Program-made: the position numbers and the translations under genes
Assembly (NCBI GenBank): GCA_022419385.1
Contig: JAJUBI010000007.1
Coordinates: 901,768-965,767 of the forward strand
From: Paraconiothyrium sp. Pb-2020
Lineage: Eukaryota > Ascomycota > Dothideomycetes > Pleosporales > Didymosphaeriaceae
Direction of reading: 5' to 3'
Length of the DNA stretch: 64,000 nucleotides
The notes under the pieces: model-generated
What the model saw: the letters and a program-made list of their open reading frames with translations, nothing else
The model's database searches: none
Told to the model about the DNA's origin: nothing
Part shown: piece after piece, positions 1 through 12,698 of the stretch
Position numbering within the stretch: the first letter of the stretch is position 1
How the letters are laid out: each line of letters begins with the position of its first letter

Positions 1-37
1 GAAGATGGGTTCAAGGCTCAGACTCGCGGATAGATGG

Positions 38-44
38 TATAAAA
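38..44 (+). promoter_or_regulatory. TATA box of the small secreted protein gene
   Basis: A TATAAAA motif lies 107 bases before the ATG at 151, followed by an A/C-rich leader typical of highly expressed fungal genes. Position and motif are seen directly; function is inferred. Confidence 0.55.
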
Positions 45-150
45 CGTCTCTCTGGGACGCCAAATCACAACACTTGAGAGTAGCAGCAAAGCAAGAACAC
101 TTCCGAAACTTCAAACATTCGAACTTCTTAAACAATCGACCAATTTCGCA

Positions 151-727
151 ATGAAGGCTATCTTTGCACCTGTCATCTTCCTCCTCGCTGGCCTCACAGC
201 AGCCAACTTCGATCTTTACCAAGTTGACGAAAACAACGCGTGGGATGGTTCTGGTGTCTCCGGCCAATGGATGATATTCGAAGCCGAGCCCGACTGCGAC
301 CAGGCCCTCGGGAAGCGAGGTAGACAACCTCTCATGCAGCTCACAGGCAAGCCATCGCATACTAACCCTCACAGACGCTTTCAGGGTTCTTGCCCAGGAC
401 GATGTATCCGACGGCTCGGGCGTCGTCTGCGAGCCCGTAAACCAGTGCTACTACTACGGCAACCCATCTGAGATCAACAGAATCGAGATGAACTTCAACA
501 ACGATGACCCAGCAAAGTTCCACTGGACCATCTACAAGGACCGCAACTTCGACATGATCGGCCTTGACGGAAATGTTTACGGCACCTGCATCGTATTCCC
601 CGGCGACGACTTCTCCTGCAGCGAAGGCACCTACTCGAACGGCGGAAAGAGAATGTTCAGGTGCCTCACGCCTCTCACTACCCAGGATATCATTGCTGGA
701 AATGGCGGACGCATGGTTGGCAGGTAA
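151..727 (+). CDS. Small secreted cysteine-containing protein (effector-like)
   Basis: Two exons, 151-319 and 375-727, give a 173-aa protein. The 55-nt intron has a GTAGAC donor, an ACTAAC branch site and an ACAG acceptor, and removing it joins the frames exactly. The N-terminus MKAIFAPVIFLLAGLTAA is a classical signal peptide, with cleavage probably just after it. The mature part has six cysteines, enough for three disulfides, and no membrane segment, repeat or catalytic motif. This size and layout match fungal small secreted proteins, some of which are effectors acting in the host or antimicrobial space. I recognise no specific family. A TATA box at 38-44 supports expression. Confidence 0.8.
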
Positions 728-1435
728 GGGCTTTAAATGGGTTTCAGCTCAATGGGGTGTGCGGAGATGAATCTACGGGGCTTCGTCGATCATTGTCTGA
801 TTTTTTCTCGATGTAACTGTCTGCCTTTGTCTCGATATGCAATACACAGATGTTCAAACGGTGTTCAATGATGTTCGGTGGTCGCGGGTAGCGTCGGAGA
901 AGCTATCGAAGCGGCGGCCGGAGCCCTATCTCCTCAGCTCATTAGATATCTAGCCTTATCTGGGGCATCTCTTTGTACCACCCGCTAACACGCGACAACA
1001 CCATATTATTCAAACGTACCGACAACCCATATCTTGCTGCCACGCCACGATCGCCAATATCCAACGGTTGTTCCGGCTCCGACTACTTGCGCAGCGGTCC
1101 AGCTAGACTGAGATAAACGTTCGTCACTCAGATAACATGTCTACCAAGCGTGGTAGGCGGAAATTGGCAACACTTTTTGGGTCCCTGGGTTGGACTGCGT
1201 CTTGTGACCCAGGTTTTCTTCCCGAAAGAAGCCTATCGAGCCTTCGTTATCATGTTGACCGCCAGACAAAGCAGCACGCGTGCTCCTATAAAGAGCAGAG
1301 ATACGGCCCTTGCTTGCGTTCAACCAATTCTTTGAATACCCTCAAATCAAATTCAGTGCTACAAGTAAGCCCTAGCCTGAGCGTCCCGCTGCGCTCTTTA
1401 CGCACCTACCTTACTATCCCCTACGCCGTGTGTTC
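728..1435. other. Intergenic region between two plus-strand genes
   Basis: It should hold the terminator of the secreted protein gene and the promoter of the hydrolase. Short ORFs here overlap on both strands without coding character. A TATAAAG-like motif near 1288 could serve the hydrolase. Confidence 0.5.
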
Positions 1436-2302
1436 ATGGCCTCAGACTCCCTTCTTCTTACCACTACTGAGGACTACGATAACGACGTTACCGTTGGCAC
1501 GATAAAATGTACTGCACCAGTAGCATTCGGAGGCGAGAAACAATGGCTCTATCTGCCAGCTACCAAGAAGTTCGACCTTACACGCGGATCAGCGCAGAAG
1601 ATGGCCTTCGAATGCGATGCAGATGAGCGTCATACCGGCTTCATGATCGATCCTGGAGCATCAGTATTGATAGTCGTCGACATGCAGAACTACTTCATCA
1701 ACCCACTATATCGAGACCATGCAGCAGGAATTGCTGCCATCGAACCGACCTTGAAAGTCATCCAGAGGTGCCGAAAGGAAGGCATTCAGATCGCATGGCT
1801 GAATTGGGGAATCACCCACCAATCCCTCCAAAGCATGGCGCCTGCGATCCAGCGAGGCTTCAGCAAGAGCTTAGGCTGGCACATCGGCCTCGGCGCCCAA
1901 CTTCCAAATGACCAAGGGAGGTGCCTCTTCAAGCGCACTTGGAACGCTGATCTTTACGACCCGTTCAAAGCCGTCGCTCAACCCGGGGATCTCTTCTTTG
2001 ACAAGACGCGCATGAGTGGATTATGGTCTACCAAAGAACCACTGCACGAGTATCTAAGAGCTGTCGGAAAGCAGACCCTGCTCTTTGCCGGCGTGAACAC
2101 GGATCAATGCGTTTTCGGCACCGTGTCTGATGCATACTCCTATGGTTGGGATTGTATCATGCTGCGTGACTGCACGGGTACTATGACAGGTCGAGGTGCG
2201 CAGGAATTGACAGAGTATCAGGTGTCAACAAACATGGGGTTTGTGACTACCAGCCGCGCACTTTGCGAAGCGCAGGTCGGTGAGCACTTTGAGGGATGTT
2301 GA
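1436..2302 (+). CDS. Isochorismatase-family cysteine hydrolase
   Basis: Single-exon protein of 288 aa starting MASDSLLLTT; a GTG lies two codons upstream in frame, but ATG at 1436 is the eukaryotic start. The isochorismatase fold spans about residues 75-265. The expected triad is visible: Asp82 in VVDMQN, Lys190 in FFDKTR, and nucleophile Cys225 in GVNTDQC. Family members hydrolyse isochorismate, nicotinamide, N-carbamoyl compounds or related amides; the sequence does not settle the substrate. No signal peptide or membrane segment, so it is likely cytosolic. In plant-associated fungi such enzymes can divert salicylate precursors, but nothing here shows that. Confidence 0.85.
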   Translation: MASDSLLLTTTEDYDNDVTVGTIKCTAPVAFGGEKQWLYLPATKKFDLTRGSAQKMAFECDADERHTGFMIDPGASVLIVVDMQNYFINPLYRDHAAGIAAIEPTLKVIQRCRKEGIQIAWLNWGITHQSLQSMAPAIQRGFSKSLGWHIGLGAQLPNDQGRCLFKRTWNADLYDPFKAVAQPGDLFFDKTRMSGLWSTKEPLHEYLRAVGKQTLLFAGVNTDQCVFGTVSDAYSYGWDCIMLRDCTGTMTGRGAQELTEYQVSTNMGFVTTSRALCEAQVGEHFEGC

Positions 2303-3044
2303 GTTGGCATAGCCTAATTCGTTCGAGCCATTTTGTTCGTTGGGCGGTTCGTTGATTCATGTGCACTTGAGCGTTTCTTGTCATATACCCCAATACAGCA
2401 GGTATAGATGCATGTGAAAATACCATCCGAATCATATGGGTGGCGCAGTCCAATCAGGAGAGTGCTTGCCTATCATTCCACCTCTTTGGAGAGCTTTTGC
2501 TGTTTGACACAACGCAGCGCAGGGAATCCGGTCTGACGCGTTTCCAATTCACGTAGTGCCAATTCGAATCATGTTGCCCTTCGTTTCGAGAGCACATCAC
2601 GTGTGTTTGTGACGCAGCCCTATTTCCCCCAGATCGGCTATTTCTGACTTCGCCACTTCCATGGCTCGCATCCTTGCACCGCCATTTCTGGGCAAAATAA
2701 CGGATCATCTACGCGCTAATAACGAGCTCACGTCGCGGTTCACCGTGTTCCAAGGACACAGCCTTGCTGAGCTACTGATGCCGGCCTGCTGGAGGCCGCA
2801 TAGCCTGCCTAAATCCCTGATCGACCTGTATGACGCGGTATTAACTGGCCGCAGTATGACCTTGCGTCCGCAGCAGGGAGCGACAACTTTCCTACTAAAA
2901 CACAGTCCACCTTTGTAGCAACAGTCTCGCTTCAAAGTCTCTGGGTCTTACGTGTAAACCATAATCTGCTATATCTCTAAGTAACGTCTAATACGGTATC
3001 AAACGGCGCACGACCAGATAAATACACCTTTTCTTCCGCCGTAG
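2303..3044. other. Intergenic region with weak overlapping ORFs
   Basis: An ATG-started 85-codon ORF at 2661-2918 (plus) overlaps minus-strand ORFs of similar size. None resembles a known family and none shows introns or codon bias, so I call no gene. Includes the promoter of the small ORF at 3045. Confidence 0.4.
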
Positions 3045-3365
3045 ATGACACCATACACATCCGAACTCGACGACGAGCAGAACCCAGCCCCAATGTTCCA
3101 ATCGCTCGACTGCGTGGCCAAGATGCGCAAAGAAAGCGAGGAGCTCTCACGGATCCGTACGAACTCTACATCATCCGATGCATCGCGGCGACCATGTATT
3201 CCAGATCGGATTATTGTAACTGAGGACGGCGTTGTAAGGGCGGTCGAAACGATTGGCGTGTGTGAGGAGGAGGATGATGAGGAGGAGGGAAGAGGCAGGC
3301 AGAGGTCCGAATCGGGGGCGGGAAGGTACTATGCGAGGTTTGGTGAAAGGCCAGTCATTGATTAG
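3045..3365 (+). CDS. Hypothetical small acidic protein
   Basis: An ATG-started 106-aa ORF. The N-terminal half is rich in Asp, Glu and Ser. Residues about 55-70 carry a compact segment (RIIVTEDGVVRAVETIGV), followed by an acidic run and an Arg-rich tail. No signal peptide or membrane segment. The segment looks like a conserved short motif of fungal hypothetical proteins, but I cannot name a family. It ends 220 bases from the 3' end of the convergent dioxygenase gene. Moderate confidence that it is real, from its composition and clean ATG context. Confidence 0.45.
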   Translation: MTPYTSELDDEQNPAPMFQSLDCVAKMRKESEELSRIRTNSTSSDASRRPCIPDRIIVTEDGVVRAVETIGVCEEEDDEEEGRGRQRSESGAGRYYARFGERPVID

Positions 3366-3585
3366 TATGGAGGGCTGGGAATGGGCACGGAAAGACGATA
3401 CCCAAACGGCGTTTGCGGGATGCTAGTCCGCGTGGCAGCAAGCCATAGCGAGTGTAGCGCCTTGGACATCACCAATGTAATGATATATGTGGACATATGC
3501 ATGACGATGCCGTCTTCGCAATACCGAGTACAGGTCTTACTGTACACTCGTATATACGCTTGAATGTATTGAGTTATTTCCTACT

Positions 3586-4713
3586 TTAGTCTACATCCGG
3601 CACTAATTGGCCATTGATGATCATCATGTTCTCTCGGCCCAGGTTCTTCATCGCTTTCAAAGCCTCTTCATTCCTGAGCTTTTTCGTCTCTTCGTCCGTA
3701 ACAAGCACAAAGTCATACGTTAGTAACTTAGAGCCTTCCTTGACATCGTACTTTTTCGCTTGCTCTGCATTGACGTGCCTAGATCCACAATCAGCGATTC
3801 CTTAACGCCAAACACCGCGTCAGACGTCTCATAAGGGTCGCCTCGGAGGTACAGTGCCCTACATATGATCAGCCAAGACGTTCACAGCAGGAGGAAAGGG
3901 GGAAAGGGACAGAGAGACGTACGTAATCAAATGATCGAACCCGTGCTTCTCAAAATGAAATGCATATGACTCGGCCTCCAAGGATGTCTCCCCAGCTTCT
4001 CCAGCATTACGCCCACAGGCCATCATTCGGAATGCGATACGGCACCGGTACAATCGCCTTAAACCAGAATATACCCTGCTGGTCACTCCTCATGACACCC
4101 TGCCATCAGGTCTCTCACCGCTATAGCTCTCGTACTGCGTCGTACGAGCCTTTGCTGTCTGTCTCCCAGATGTCGACTTTGACGTCCTGTATGGGTTTAC
4201 CGTCCGTAGACTTCACTGTGCAAAGGACTAGCAGCGGCTCGCCGCCCGGGTCAGCGGAAATGGACGAGCCGGTTGATAGGTCGTGCGCGTCATGCGTGTG
4301 GTAGGGGCCTAGGACGGTACCCTCGGTGGAGGGGGCGGTTTGGGGTGGTCTATCGAGTCCACGAGGAGGGAAAGACCGAGGGTATCTGAGAGGAGGATAA
4401 ATTCCTACGATAGAACGTTAGAAGTTTATCCCATACCAGATTCTACCGGGCCTAGGCAAAGGCATGCTTACCTGTCGCACATCTGTGCACTTCTTCCCTA
4501 CTGCCGTCAAGAACTCAATACCTGCCATCCATTCCGTTGTGCTGAGACGCGTCTCTCGCGCAAAGTCATGCATGTGCGAAACAAGCCTTTCTATCACATA
4601 TTAAGCCGCGCATCGGAGGTTTGAGAGTTGATCAAATGGACGTTGTCGGTGATGTTATCGATTGTGAGATCCTTGAGGATCGGTACATCGACTTTGCCAT
4701 TTGTTCCTGCCAT
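3586..4713 (-). pseudogene. Intradiol (catechol/hydroxyquinol-type) dioxygenase, multiply frameshifted
   Basis: Reading the minus strand from ATG at 4713 to TAA at 3586-3588 recovers a nearly complete intradiol dioxygenase of about 334 aa. It has the N-terminal dimerisation part (ERLVSHMHDFARETRLS), the GTVLGPYHTHDAHD stretch, the beta-sandwich with WETDSKGSYD, the metal-site region PVPYRIPNDG and HPWRPSHMHF, and a C-terminal ALYLRGDPYETSDAVFGVKE block. Introns at 4405-4471 and 3859-3922 have normal splice sites. The frame breaks seven times, near 4600, 4332, 4136, 4095, 4018, 3954 and 3781; six need one missing base and one needs two. Amino acids between breaks look conserved. Such enzymes cleave catechol or hydroxyquinol rings in aromatic catabolism. 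Either a recent pseudogene or base-call deletions. Confidence 0.8.
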
Positions 4714-5255
4714 TTCCGGCCCGCACAATTGTCAGACCAAAAAGTGAAAACCTAGGTCAGCGGTGGATGTGAAAAGGACATGAAGAACAGAAGAGACACA
4801 AAACGGCTATAGAGTTACCGTAAGTGGTATGAGATCAGTCAGGTATTAGCAATGCGTTCCGCGCAGCACATCTCGAACGGGACAATTCCGAGTGAGGGGT
4901 AGCAAAGTCCTCCCTAGACATAGCATGCTGACATGACAGGAGAGGACTGCTCATAGGTTCAGAGGCGTGAACTAGGGGGGTGACGCGTGCTGTTTTGCCC
5001 CGCTTGGGGTTGCGAGGATAGAGGGCGGAGTTGAGCTCGGTAGACGGTGGTCCCAGGATGTGGGGCCAAACGGCACGTGTTCAGACTAAGCCTACAAGAC
5101 ATTTCAATGGTGCAACAAGAGCTGCGATAGGTTGTATAGAATACACTCAAATACGGTAACTAGATTTCAGTGGCCATCGACTTTGTGGCAATCTCCAGCA
5201 CACCGTCCATAGAACACGACGTATGTCGGAATCCCAGCCTACCCTCACCAATTCC
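4714..5255. other. Intergenic region upstream of the dioxygenase
   Basis: Separates the dioxygenase start from the 3' end of the upstream lipid kinase, both on the minus strand. Probable dioxygenase promoter; no recognisable operator was identified. Confidence 0.45.
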
Positions 5256-6599
5256 TTATTCTACAACAACATCCAACACGAACTTCTCCTCTTTCTTTAT
5301 CTCAACCCAACCATTTTCCTCAACCCTCACAATTTTCCCATCCACACAAAACCTCCTCCACCTATCTTCCTTTTCCCGAAACTCAATCCTCAGCCCATCA
5401 ATCTCCTCATACCTTACCATCGGATCCTCAACATGTTTGCCACCCTGGTACGCCAAACCCATAACCCTCATGGCCTCGTCCCCACTCGTGGGCCCGAAAT
5501 GTACGAGCCACATCTTGCCGTCCAGCGGCTCACTCCTTGGGCTTATGCAGAACAGTTTCTCGAGATTGGACACCATGGTCGCGAGGACGTACATGTGCTC
5601 TTTCTCCGGGATAGGCGTCCAATCCGAGCCGTGAAGCACTGAGATAGATGCGTGGTAGGGATGAGGAGCGGAGCCGTCGACCGGGTACAGAGCTTCTTTT
5701 GCAGCCATGTTGAAGCGGTCGATGCCGAACTTGCGGTACTCCGCAGTATCGCTGTCGGCGACGAGCGAGGCATGCATAGCCCAGCTGGCGACTACGGCGC
5801 CGTGAAGGATTGGGCGACCGCTTTTCAAGTCCTGGGGGAGAGCTTCTTCGTCGCGGGCCTCGTTTGTGAGGAGGCGTGCGCCGGGCGAGAAGGAGGTGGT
5901 GAATGTCGGGAGAGGCTTCCTCTGGGCTTCTTGAGAAGCGTTGAAACAGAGCGCTCTGAGACCCCATGTAGATTGGTTGGGGTTGCTGACGTTAATGGAA
6001 TGGTATAGAGCGTTGGCGGTGCCAAGTGGCAATAAAACGACTTGTGGTGCCTTGTAACTTGAAGAGGGTGGTTGAGATAGGAAACCATTCACTAGGTCAA
6101 CAATACCACCATCCCCGGTTAGAAGTATTATCCGCAATGTTATACCCGCGTTGGCTGTCGGGAAGAATATGTCATTGGTCAGCTCTTGGATTGTGCTTGC
6201 TGAAACGGTGCGGTGAGTGAGGAAATTCGTGTGGCCTTCTGGCCAGAGCGTCTCCAATATTGGCTTCACAGCCTGCCTATAGAATACCTCCGCCTTCCCT
6301 ATGCCAGAGCCAGAGGAAATGATGATGTGCGTTTCTTCATCGCTTGTATCATGTGGACGAATGGATGGGTGTGTTCGATTGTCTTCCTCAATGATGACCT
6401 CAGGCACTGCATTCGCGTTTTTCGCTTCGCCTGCGGGTAATTGCAAGGTTATGGCCGTTGATCGAGCACCATGTTGGCTGGGAATAAATGCTACTGTAGT
6501 GAGACGGGTGCCTGAAACTGCATCGATGTCGTCCCGCGTGCCGTCGTCCGCGTCGATTCTGGGTGAAATTGATTCTTCCATTATACGGTCAGAGGACAT
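5256..6599 (-). CDS. Diacylglycerol/sphingoid-base kinase family lipid kinase
   Basis: Intronless 447-aa protein from ATG at 6599. The catalytic DAGK domain (PF00781 type) covers about residues 85-240. It has SSGSGIGKAE as the phosphate-binding start, LLTGDGGIVDLVNGF as the nucleotide loop (the GGDGT motif in a GDGG variant) and LLPLGTANAL as the following strand. A C-terminal half with the second beta-sandwich domain (GPTSGDEAMRVM...GGKH) follows, as in Lcb4/Lcb5-like kinases. No signal or membrane segment. It probably phosphorylates a long-chain base or diacylglycerol using ATP; the exact lipid cannot be told. It shares an upstream region with the divergent gene at 7266. Confidence 0.8.
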   Translation of the reverse strand: MSSDRIMEESISPRIDADDGTRDDIDAVSGTRLTTVAFIPSQHGARSTAITLQLPAGEAKNANAVPEVIIEEDNRTHPSIRPHDTSDEETHIIISSGSGIGKAEVFYRQAVKPILETLWPEGHTNFLTHRTVSASTIQELTNDIFFPTANAGITLRIILLTGDGGIVDLVNGFLSQPPSSSYKAPQVVLLPLGTANALYHSINVSNPNQSTWGLRALCFNASQEAQRKPLPTFTTSFSPGARLLTNEARDEEALPQDLKSGRPILHGAVVASWAMHASLVADSDTAEYRKFGIDRFNMAAKEALYPVDGSAPHPYHASISVLHGSDWTPIPEKEHMYVLATMVSNLEKLFCISPRSEPLDGKMWLVHFGPTSGDEAMRVMGLAYQGGKHVEDPMVRYEEIDGLRIEFREKEDRWRRFCVDGKIVRVEENGWVEIKKEEKFVLDVVVE

Positions 6600-7265
6600 C
6601 GCTCCATCCAGCTCGTTGTAAAAGTCGAAGATAAGAGTGGTCTACGGTTGAACCTTCAAACCAACAATTCCTACTTTAATCACTGTATGCAACGATAACG
6701 CCATGCCTACAGTTTCTCGCTTACACCATCGCCCCACACAGCTGGTTGTCTAGCCGCTTTGTGGCATACCATAGGTAGCTTCTATTGGCCTCAAGAAGAC
6801 AAAGAGGGCCACATAGACAAGAGATTCGAACCCGCATTTCAAGTGCGAGATTTTAGACTTAATTTGTCCCCACAGTGTCCCCAGCCAGCTGAAATGGTCA
6901 ACAGCCCGGAAGCGCAGTGCACGTCAGCAGAGCCTATCCTCTAGCTTTACGTCATCCCGTGCTATCCTTGGCACCGGTGCTGTTGCGCAGCGCAACCTAT
7001 CGCAGCCGGGCCTTGGTGCTACGCCGTCAGCAAAGACCACAGTTCACGAACTTGCGCATGCTCAGCCTCAGCGCGCGCCTTTCGCATCTGATTACCTGTT
7101 CAGCTCTTTCGCTCGGCCTTCACTCTTAGCTCTCGAAGCAGCTAGCTTTCCGAGCCGCCCGCTCGCGCAAAACCACAACCATCTCTCCGCGCATATCTCG
7201 CACATGCGCACCCAAGACCAACATCCTCCCTCCACCCTCGTTACCTACAACATTCGAACGGCATC
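6600..7265. other. Bidirectional promoter region
   Basis: Lies between divergent genes. The last 200 bases before 7266 are C-rich and pyrimidine-rich, a common fungal promoter/leader trait. A tRNA T-loop-like string at 6822-6833 was examined and rejected. Confidence 0.5.
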
Positions 7266-7973
7266 ATGAACGGCGGCTGGGTCTTCCTCATCATCCTCCT
7301 CATCGCCATCATCGGCGGCTACGGCGGATGGGCAGCCTGGTCGCGCATCCGAGCCTCACGCCTGGGTCTCCCGCCGCCCTCCCTCAATCCCTTCAACCGC
7401 AGCGGCGGTGGCTCCTCGAACTACCCTGGTCCCGCGCCCACAGGCATCAAAGGCTGGATCGACGCCCAGATCCACAAGTTCAAAAACCGCAACAACAGGA
7501 CCGCGTACGGGGCGTATGAGGAGAGTTCTGGAGGGTACAATAGCGCAGGTGGAAGGGGTGCGGGACATAGGCTCGATCCGGATGAAGCATGGGATGCGAG
7601 GGTGGGAAATGAAGCGTACTATGAAGAACAAGAGCTAGGATTGCATGAGCCGCCGAATGCAAGGTCGGAACTGCAGAGTAGCAATCCGTATGAGAACCAG
7701 CCTTACGGAGCGCCGTCGCCAAGCTTCCAAGAGCCTGAACGTGGAAGGAGTCGCAACAGGGAGTACGATGAGCGCAGTGATGGCGGACTGGGCGCGCGGC
7801 AGAACCCATTTGGGGATGAGAATGCGGCAAGTTTGAGGGGCGTTAGTCCGCGACCCTTGGATCAGCACGTGGACACGAGCTATGGTGGAGCGAGTGCTCA
7901 GCATAAGAAGAAGGGTAGTGTGGATAACAGTCCGACAGAGAGTCGGAGGAGTGTTTTCCATGAAGAAATGTAG
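7266..7973 (+). CDS. Single-pass membrane protein with disordered cytosolic tail
   Basis: A 235-aa protein from ATG at 7266. Residues 5-25 (WVFLIILLIAIIGGYGGWAAW) form one transmembrane anchor, followed by SRIRASRLGLPPPSLNPF, a basic/proline-rich juxtamembrane motif. The remaining 190 residues are low-complexity, rich in Gly, Ser, Arg, Glu and Tyr, with repeated NPYE/NPFG elements. The layout matches a conserved Pezizomycotina protein often labelled 'acid phosphatase-like'. No phosphatase motif is present, so that name is unsupported. Probably a type III membrane protein with a disordered cytosolic tail; function unknown. Confidence 0.7.
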   Translation: MNGGWVFLIILLIAIIGGYGGWAAWSRIRASRLGLPPPSLNPFNRSGGGSSNYPGPAPTGIKGWIDAQIHKFKNRNNRTAYGAYEESSGGYNSAGGRGAGHRLDPDEAWDARVGNEAYYEEQELGLHEPPNARSELQSSNPYENQPYGAPSPSFQEPERGRSRNREYDERSDGGLGARQNPFGDENAASLRGVSPRPLDQHVDTSYGGASAQHKKKGSVDNSPTESRRSVFHEEM

Positions 7974-8277
7974 AGGAGGGGGATGATAATCTGTGGGCGT
8001 TTTTGGATGTCCCATGTGGCGATTGGAGTATCTTTTACTTCTGAGGATATATATGATTGGAGGGGTTCTTTTTGACACGTTTGGTTGGGCTGATGGGGTC
8101 GTGGGATGTGCAGCATTGGTATGGCATGATGAGCTTGCAGTACGATGGCTGTGAGGTACATAATCTCATTTACACTGTCGATCTTCCGTGCGATGGCCGA
8201 GCTTTAACTTACATCATGAACCGATACGGACATGCGATGCAGCCTCCCTAGTGCTGATGCTGATTGTCCTTGCACCT
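7974..8277. other. Convergent 3' intergenic region
   Basis: Separates the 3' ends of two convergent genes. No gene or repeat seen; overlapping small ORFs are shadows. Confidence 0.5.
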
Positions 8278-10259
8278 TCAACTGCGCCGTATGTTCATGA
8301 ACTCGAGCACATCGAATGAGTTGGGGCCCACTGGTGGGCCAGTCTCTTCCTTTCGTCTCTCCTTCCGCTCAGCCTCCCTCCGCTGCTTCTTCGCCTTTTT
8401 ATTCGACTTACGCTCAGCCGGGACCTCCACGTTCGCGGATGTATATAGCTCAGCAATAAGCTCTCGCAGGAGCTCCTGCTCACCTTGCGGCTTTCTTGCC
8501 TGACCTGGTACAAGGAACAATTCCGTGATTGGGCCCATGCTCCGCAAATCGGTATGTAGTTGCTTGGCAAGGAGGAGCAATGGGAGTGAGCCGGACTCAT
8601 GGAAAGACAGCCATACTTCAACACATTGCTTGAGGAGACGTAGTGAATATAAGGCGGCGTGAAGGCAGGCGGTGAGGTGGATGAGGTCCCAAGTATTGTC
8701 GAAGTGGGCGCTGAGTATATGGAGCCAGAGGTCGATACCGGGAGGTGTCTTTAAACCGGGAAGAACAATCCCAATCGCAAAGAGAGGCCACAGGAGGTTT
8801 TGAGGTACGTCTCGCTCGATAGTCCATTCCAACCAAGCACTGATGTTGCGTGTATATGTTTCTAGTATAGCCAATCTCTCCTGAGGTGGATACAACTCGA
8901 CATCTTGAATAGTGACCTTCTGCGCTTTACGTTTATACTCTTGAACTTTGGAGAAGCCTGTAGCGAATAGAGTGTAGGCAATGCACCGCAGATCCTGGCC
9001 GTGGGTCCATGCTGAAGCTCGGTGTTGGTCCTCTACGAGGAAAGGAAGATATATAATGGGAACAAGCCTTGAGTTCATGCCTTGACAGACGAACTCAGAA
9101 ACCCTGACATCTAGGCATTGTAGCGATGAGTTAGCATGGTCTGGCAGAAAGAAGTCTTTGGTATCCAGCACAACATCGTAGCGCTCGATAAAGTCGAGAT
9201 AGGGTTGGGAAGTTATGTCAACGCTTTGAGCTTGTCTGATTAGCTTGCTTTCGGGGCTGTGGGCATCAAGAGTCAAGCAGTACGCAAAAGGCCTAAGACT
9301 AGGAAGGCCGAAATTATTGCATATAGAAGACGGGGAGTAGCCCTTGAACTTTGGTTCAGGCCAGAGCTCAGCATCTCTATAGAATAACAACCGGAAGTCT
9401 TGTGGGTATTCGTAAAGTAAAAGATCGGTATCGTCGCTAAAGATTAGCGACGGCGACTCCTCTTTGGCTCGCCGCGCGCACCAATCATCAGCTTCGCCTG
9501 GAACATTGCGAGTGATATGGGCGTATTCGCTATTTGCCAGTGCCTCTCGCAGAGCTGGCGCGAGGAAGGAATAAGAGACCGAACCGAGAGAAGTCGGTAT
9601 GGGACAGGTGGTAGACGGGTAATTAGATCTCAGCCCATTGACTTGCTGATTATAACGTGCTGTTCTGGCTATTCGTTCAGCTTGCTTCGTCTCTGGAAGT
9701 GCTCCATCAAACAAGATGGCTGAACTAGGAACGTTATCAGCAAAGCTCAGCTAGGACTTTGAATCGAGACGCATGTCATGTATGGCTCGCATATGCACAT
9801 GCATTATCGCATTTAATGCACGCAGCGGCATCTATTCGCCAGAAAAAAGACGTTGATGTAGGTGGGATGGTATCTCCCCAACAAGAGCTCCCACACGTCA
9901 GTTCCACCAGATATACCGCTGCGAGTGGGCTTGATCATGGTGCATGCAAGGCCGGCTGAGGTGCAGACCACACTGCATTGGTGCGGCGTACTGATACTTG
10001 CAAGATATGAGGCGCTGGTCACTCACACCTTGATATTAATAACCTCAAGGGTTCTAAGCCAGCGAAGTGCTTGTTGGGTGATGTCGGCGTACGAGGGGAG
10101 GCGCGGCACGTTGTCGGTGTCTCGAACAGCCAGAGCTAGCTTATGGGCGTGATATGCAAGCGAGGGACCGTCGATAATGGCGTTGTATCCACTCAGGTCT
10201 TGGGAAGTATATCGATCCCCATGCGGCTCGAGGCGTCGGGCGAGCCCCGCGATCCCCAT
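8278..10259 (-). CDS. Asteroid-domain / XPG-like nuclease-fold protein
   Basis: Two exons: 10259-10027 and 9724-8278. Donor GTGAGT and acceptor CCTAG are joined in phase 2 across a 302-nt intron, giving 559 aa. Exon 1 carries the PIN/XPG N-terminus: MGIAGLARRLEPHG, then NAIIDGPSLAYHAHKL with the first acidic metal ligand, then the start of the KVSAILFDGALP strand. Exon 2 continues with the XPG-I-like block (GEADDWCARRAKEE, LIFSDDTDLLLYE), which has the clustered acidic residues expected of a two-metal nuclease. The C-terminus is Lys/Arg-rich (KSNKKAKKQRREAERK), nuclear- or nucleolar-signal-like. Asteroid proteins are FEN1/XPG relatives whose substrates are poorly known. Family call is strong; the exact intron is likely. 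Confidence 0.8.
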
Positions 10260-10769
10260 ATTGAGAAGATATACAAGGTGGTTATGAGGATCGAACCACG
10301 CAGAGAGAGTATGCCTCTCAGAGATTACAATGGACGGACTTGGGTGCAGTGAGGCATATCATATGACCTTGTATGGGTGCAAATGAAGCTAACCACAGGT
10401 CGAACGTGGCATGCCCGAGGGATGAGGCGAAGCAGGGATGGTGCAAATCGTTGAGTAGCGGCCCTCGTATCGAGCAAGGATACCAGAGTTCAGCCTTATC
10501 CGGACTGTGAGGCCGTTGAGGACGTCGATCCTGCGAAAAATTCTGTTGTTGAGTGGAAGATCAGGAGAGACGTGGTCGACAAAACGCGCGAAGGCTAGCA
10601 AAGACCCTGGCCAATGGAAGGGCAGCGGCAAAGACCAGGGGTAGGCGCCTGCGTCATCCCGCCGCGGGGGAAGCTACGCCTGCCCCTCACATCTAAAAGT
10701 CGTCAACAGCGGCCAGAAACCTACCCACTCAATTCCTCCACAACAGCCTGAAATCTAGAGATAACCAAG
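10260..10769. other. Bidirectional promoter region (Asteroid / phosphoglucomutase)
   Basis: Lies between divergent genes. A minus-strand 80-codon ORF at 10389-10631 begins at TTG with a stop upstream, so it is not called. Contains GC-rich stretches near 10660-10690. Confidence 0.45.

Positions 10770-12698
<1,929 letters not shown>

Noticed and set aside
2454..2935. Overlapping 76-85 codon ORFs on both strands
   Set aside because: They overlap one another in opposite strands and have no coding support.
6790..6870. tRNA-like string on the minus strand (GGGTTCGAATC in a T-loop position)
   Set aside because: The would-be T-stem has a mismatch and two wobbles, and no D-arm, anticodon arm or 7-bp acceptor stem could be built around it.
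10389..10631. 80-codon minus-strand ORF before phosphoglucomutase
   Set aside because: It begins at TTG, has a stop just upstream in frame and no ATG; it lies in a promoter region.
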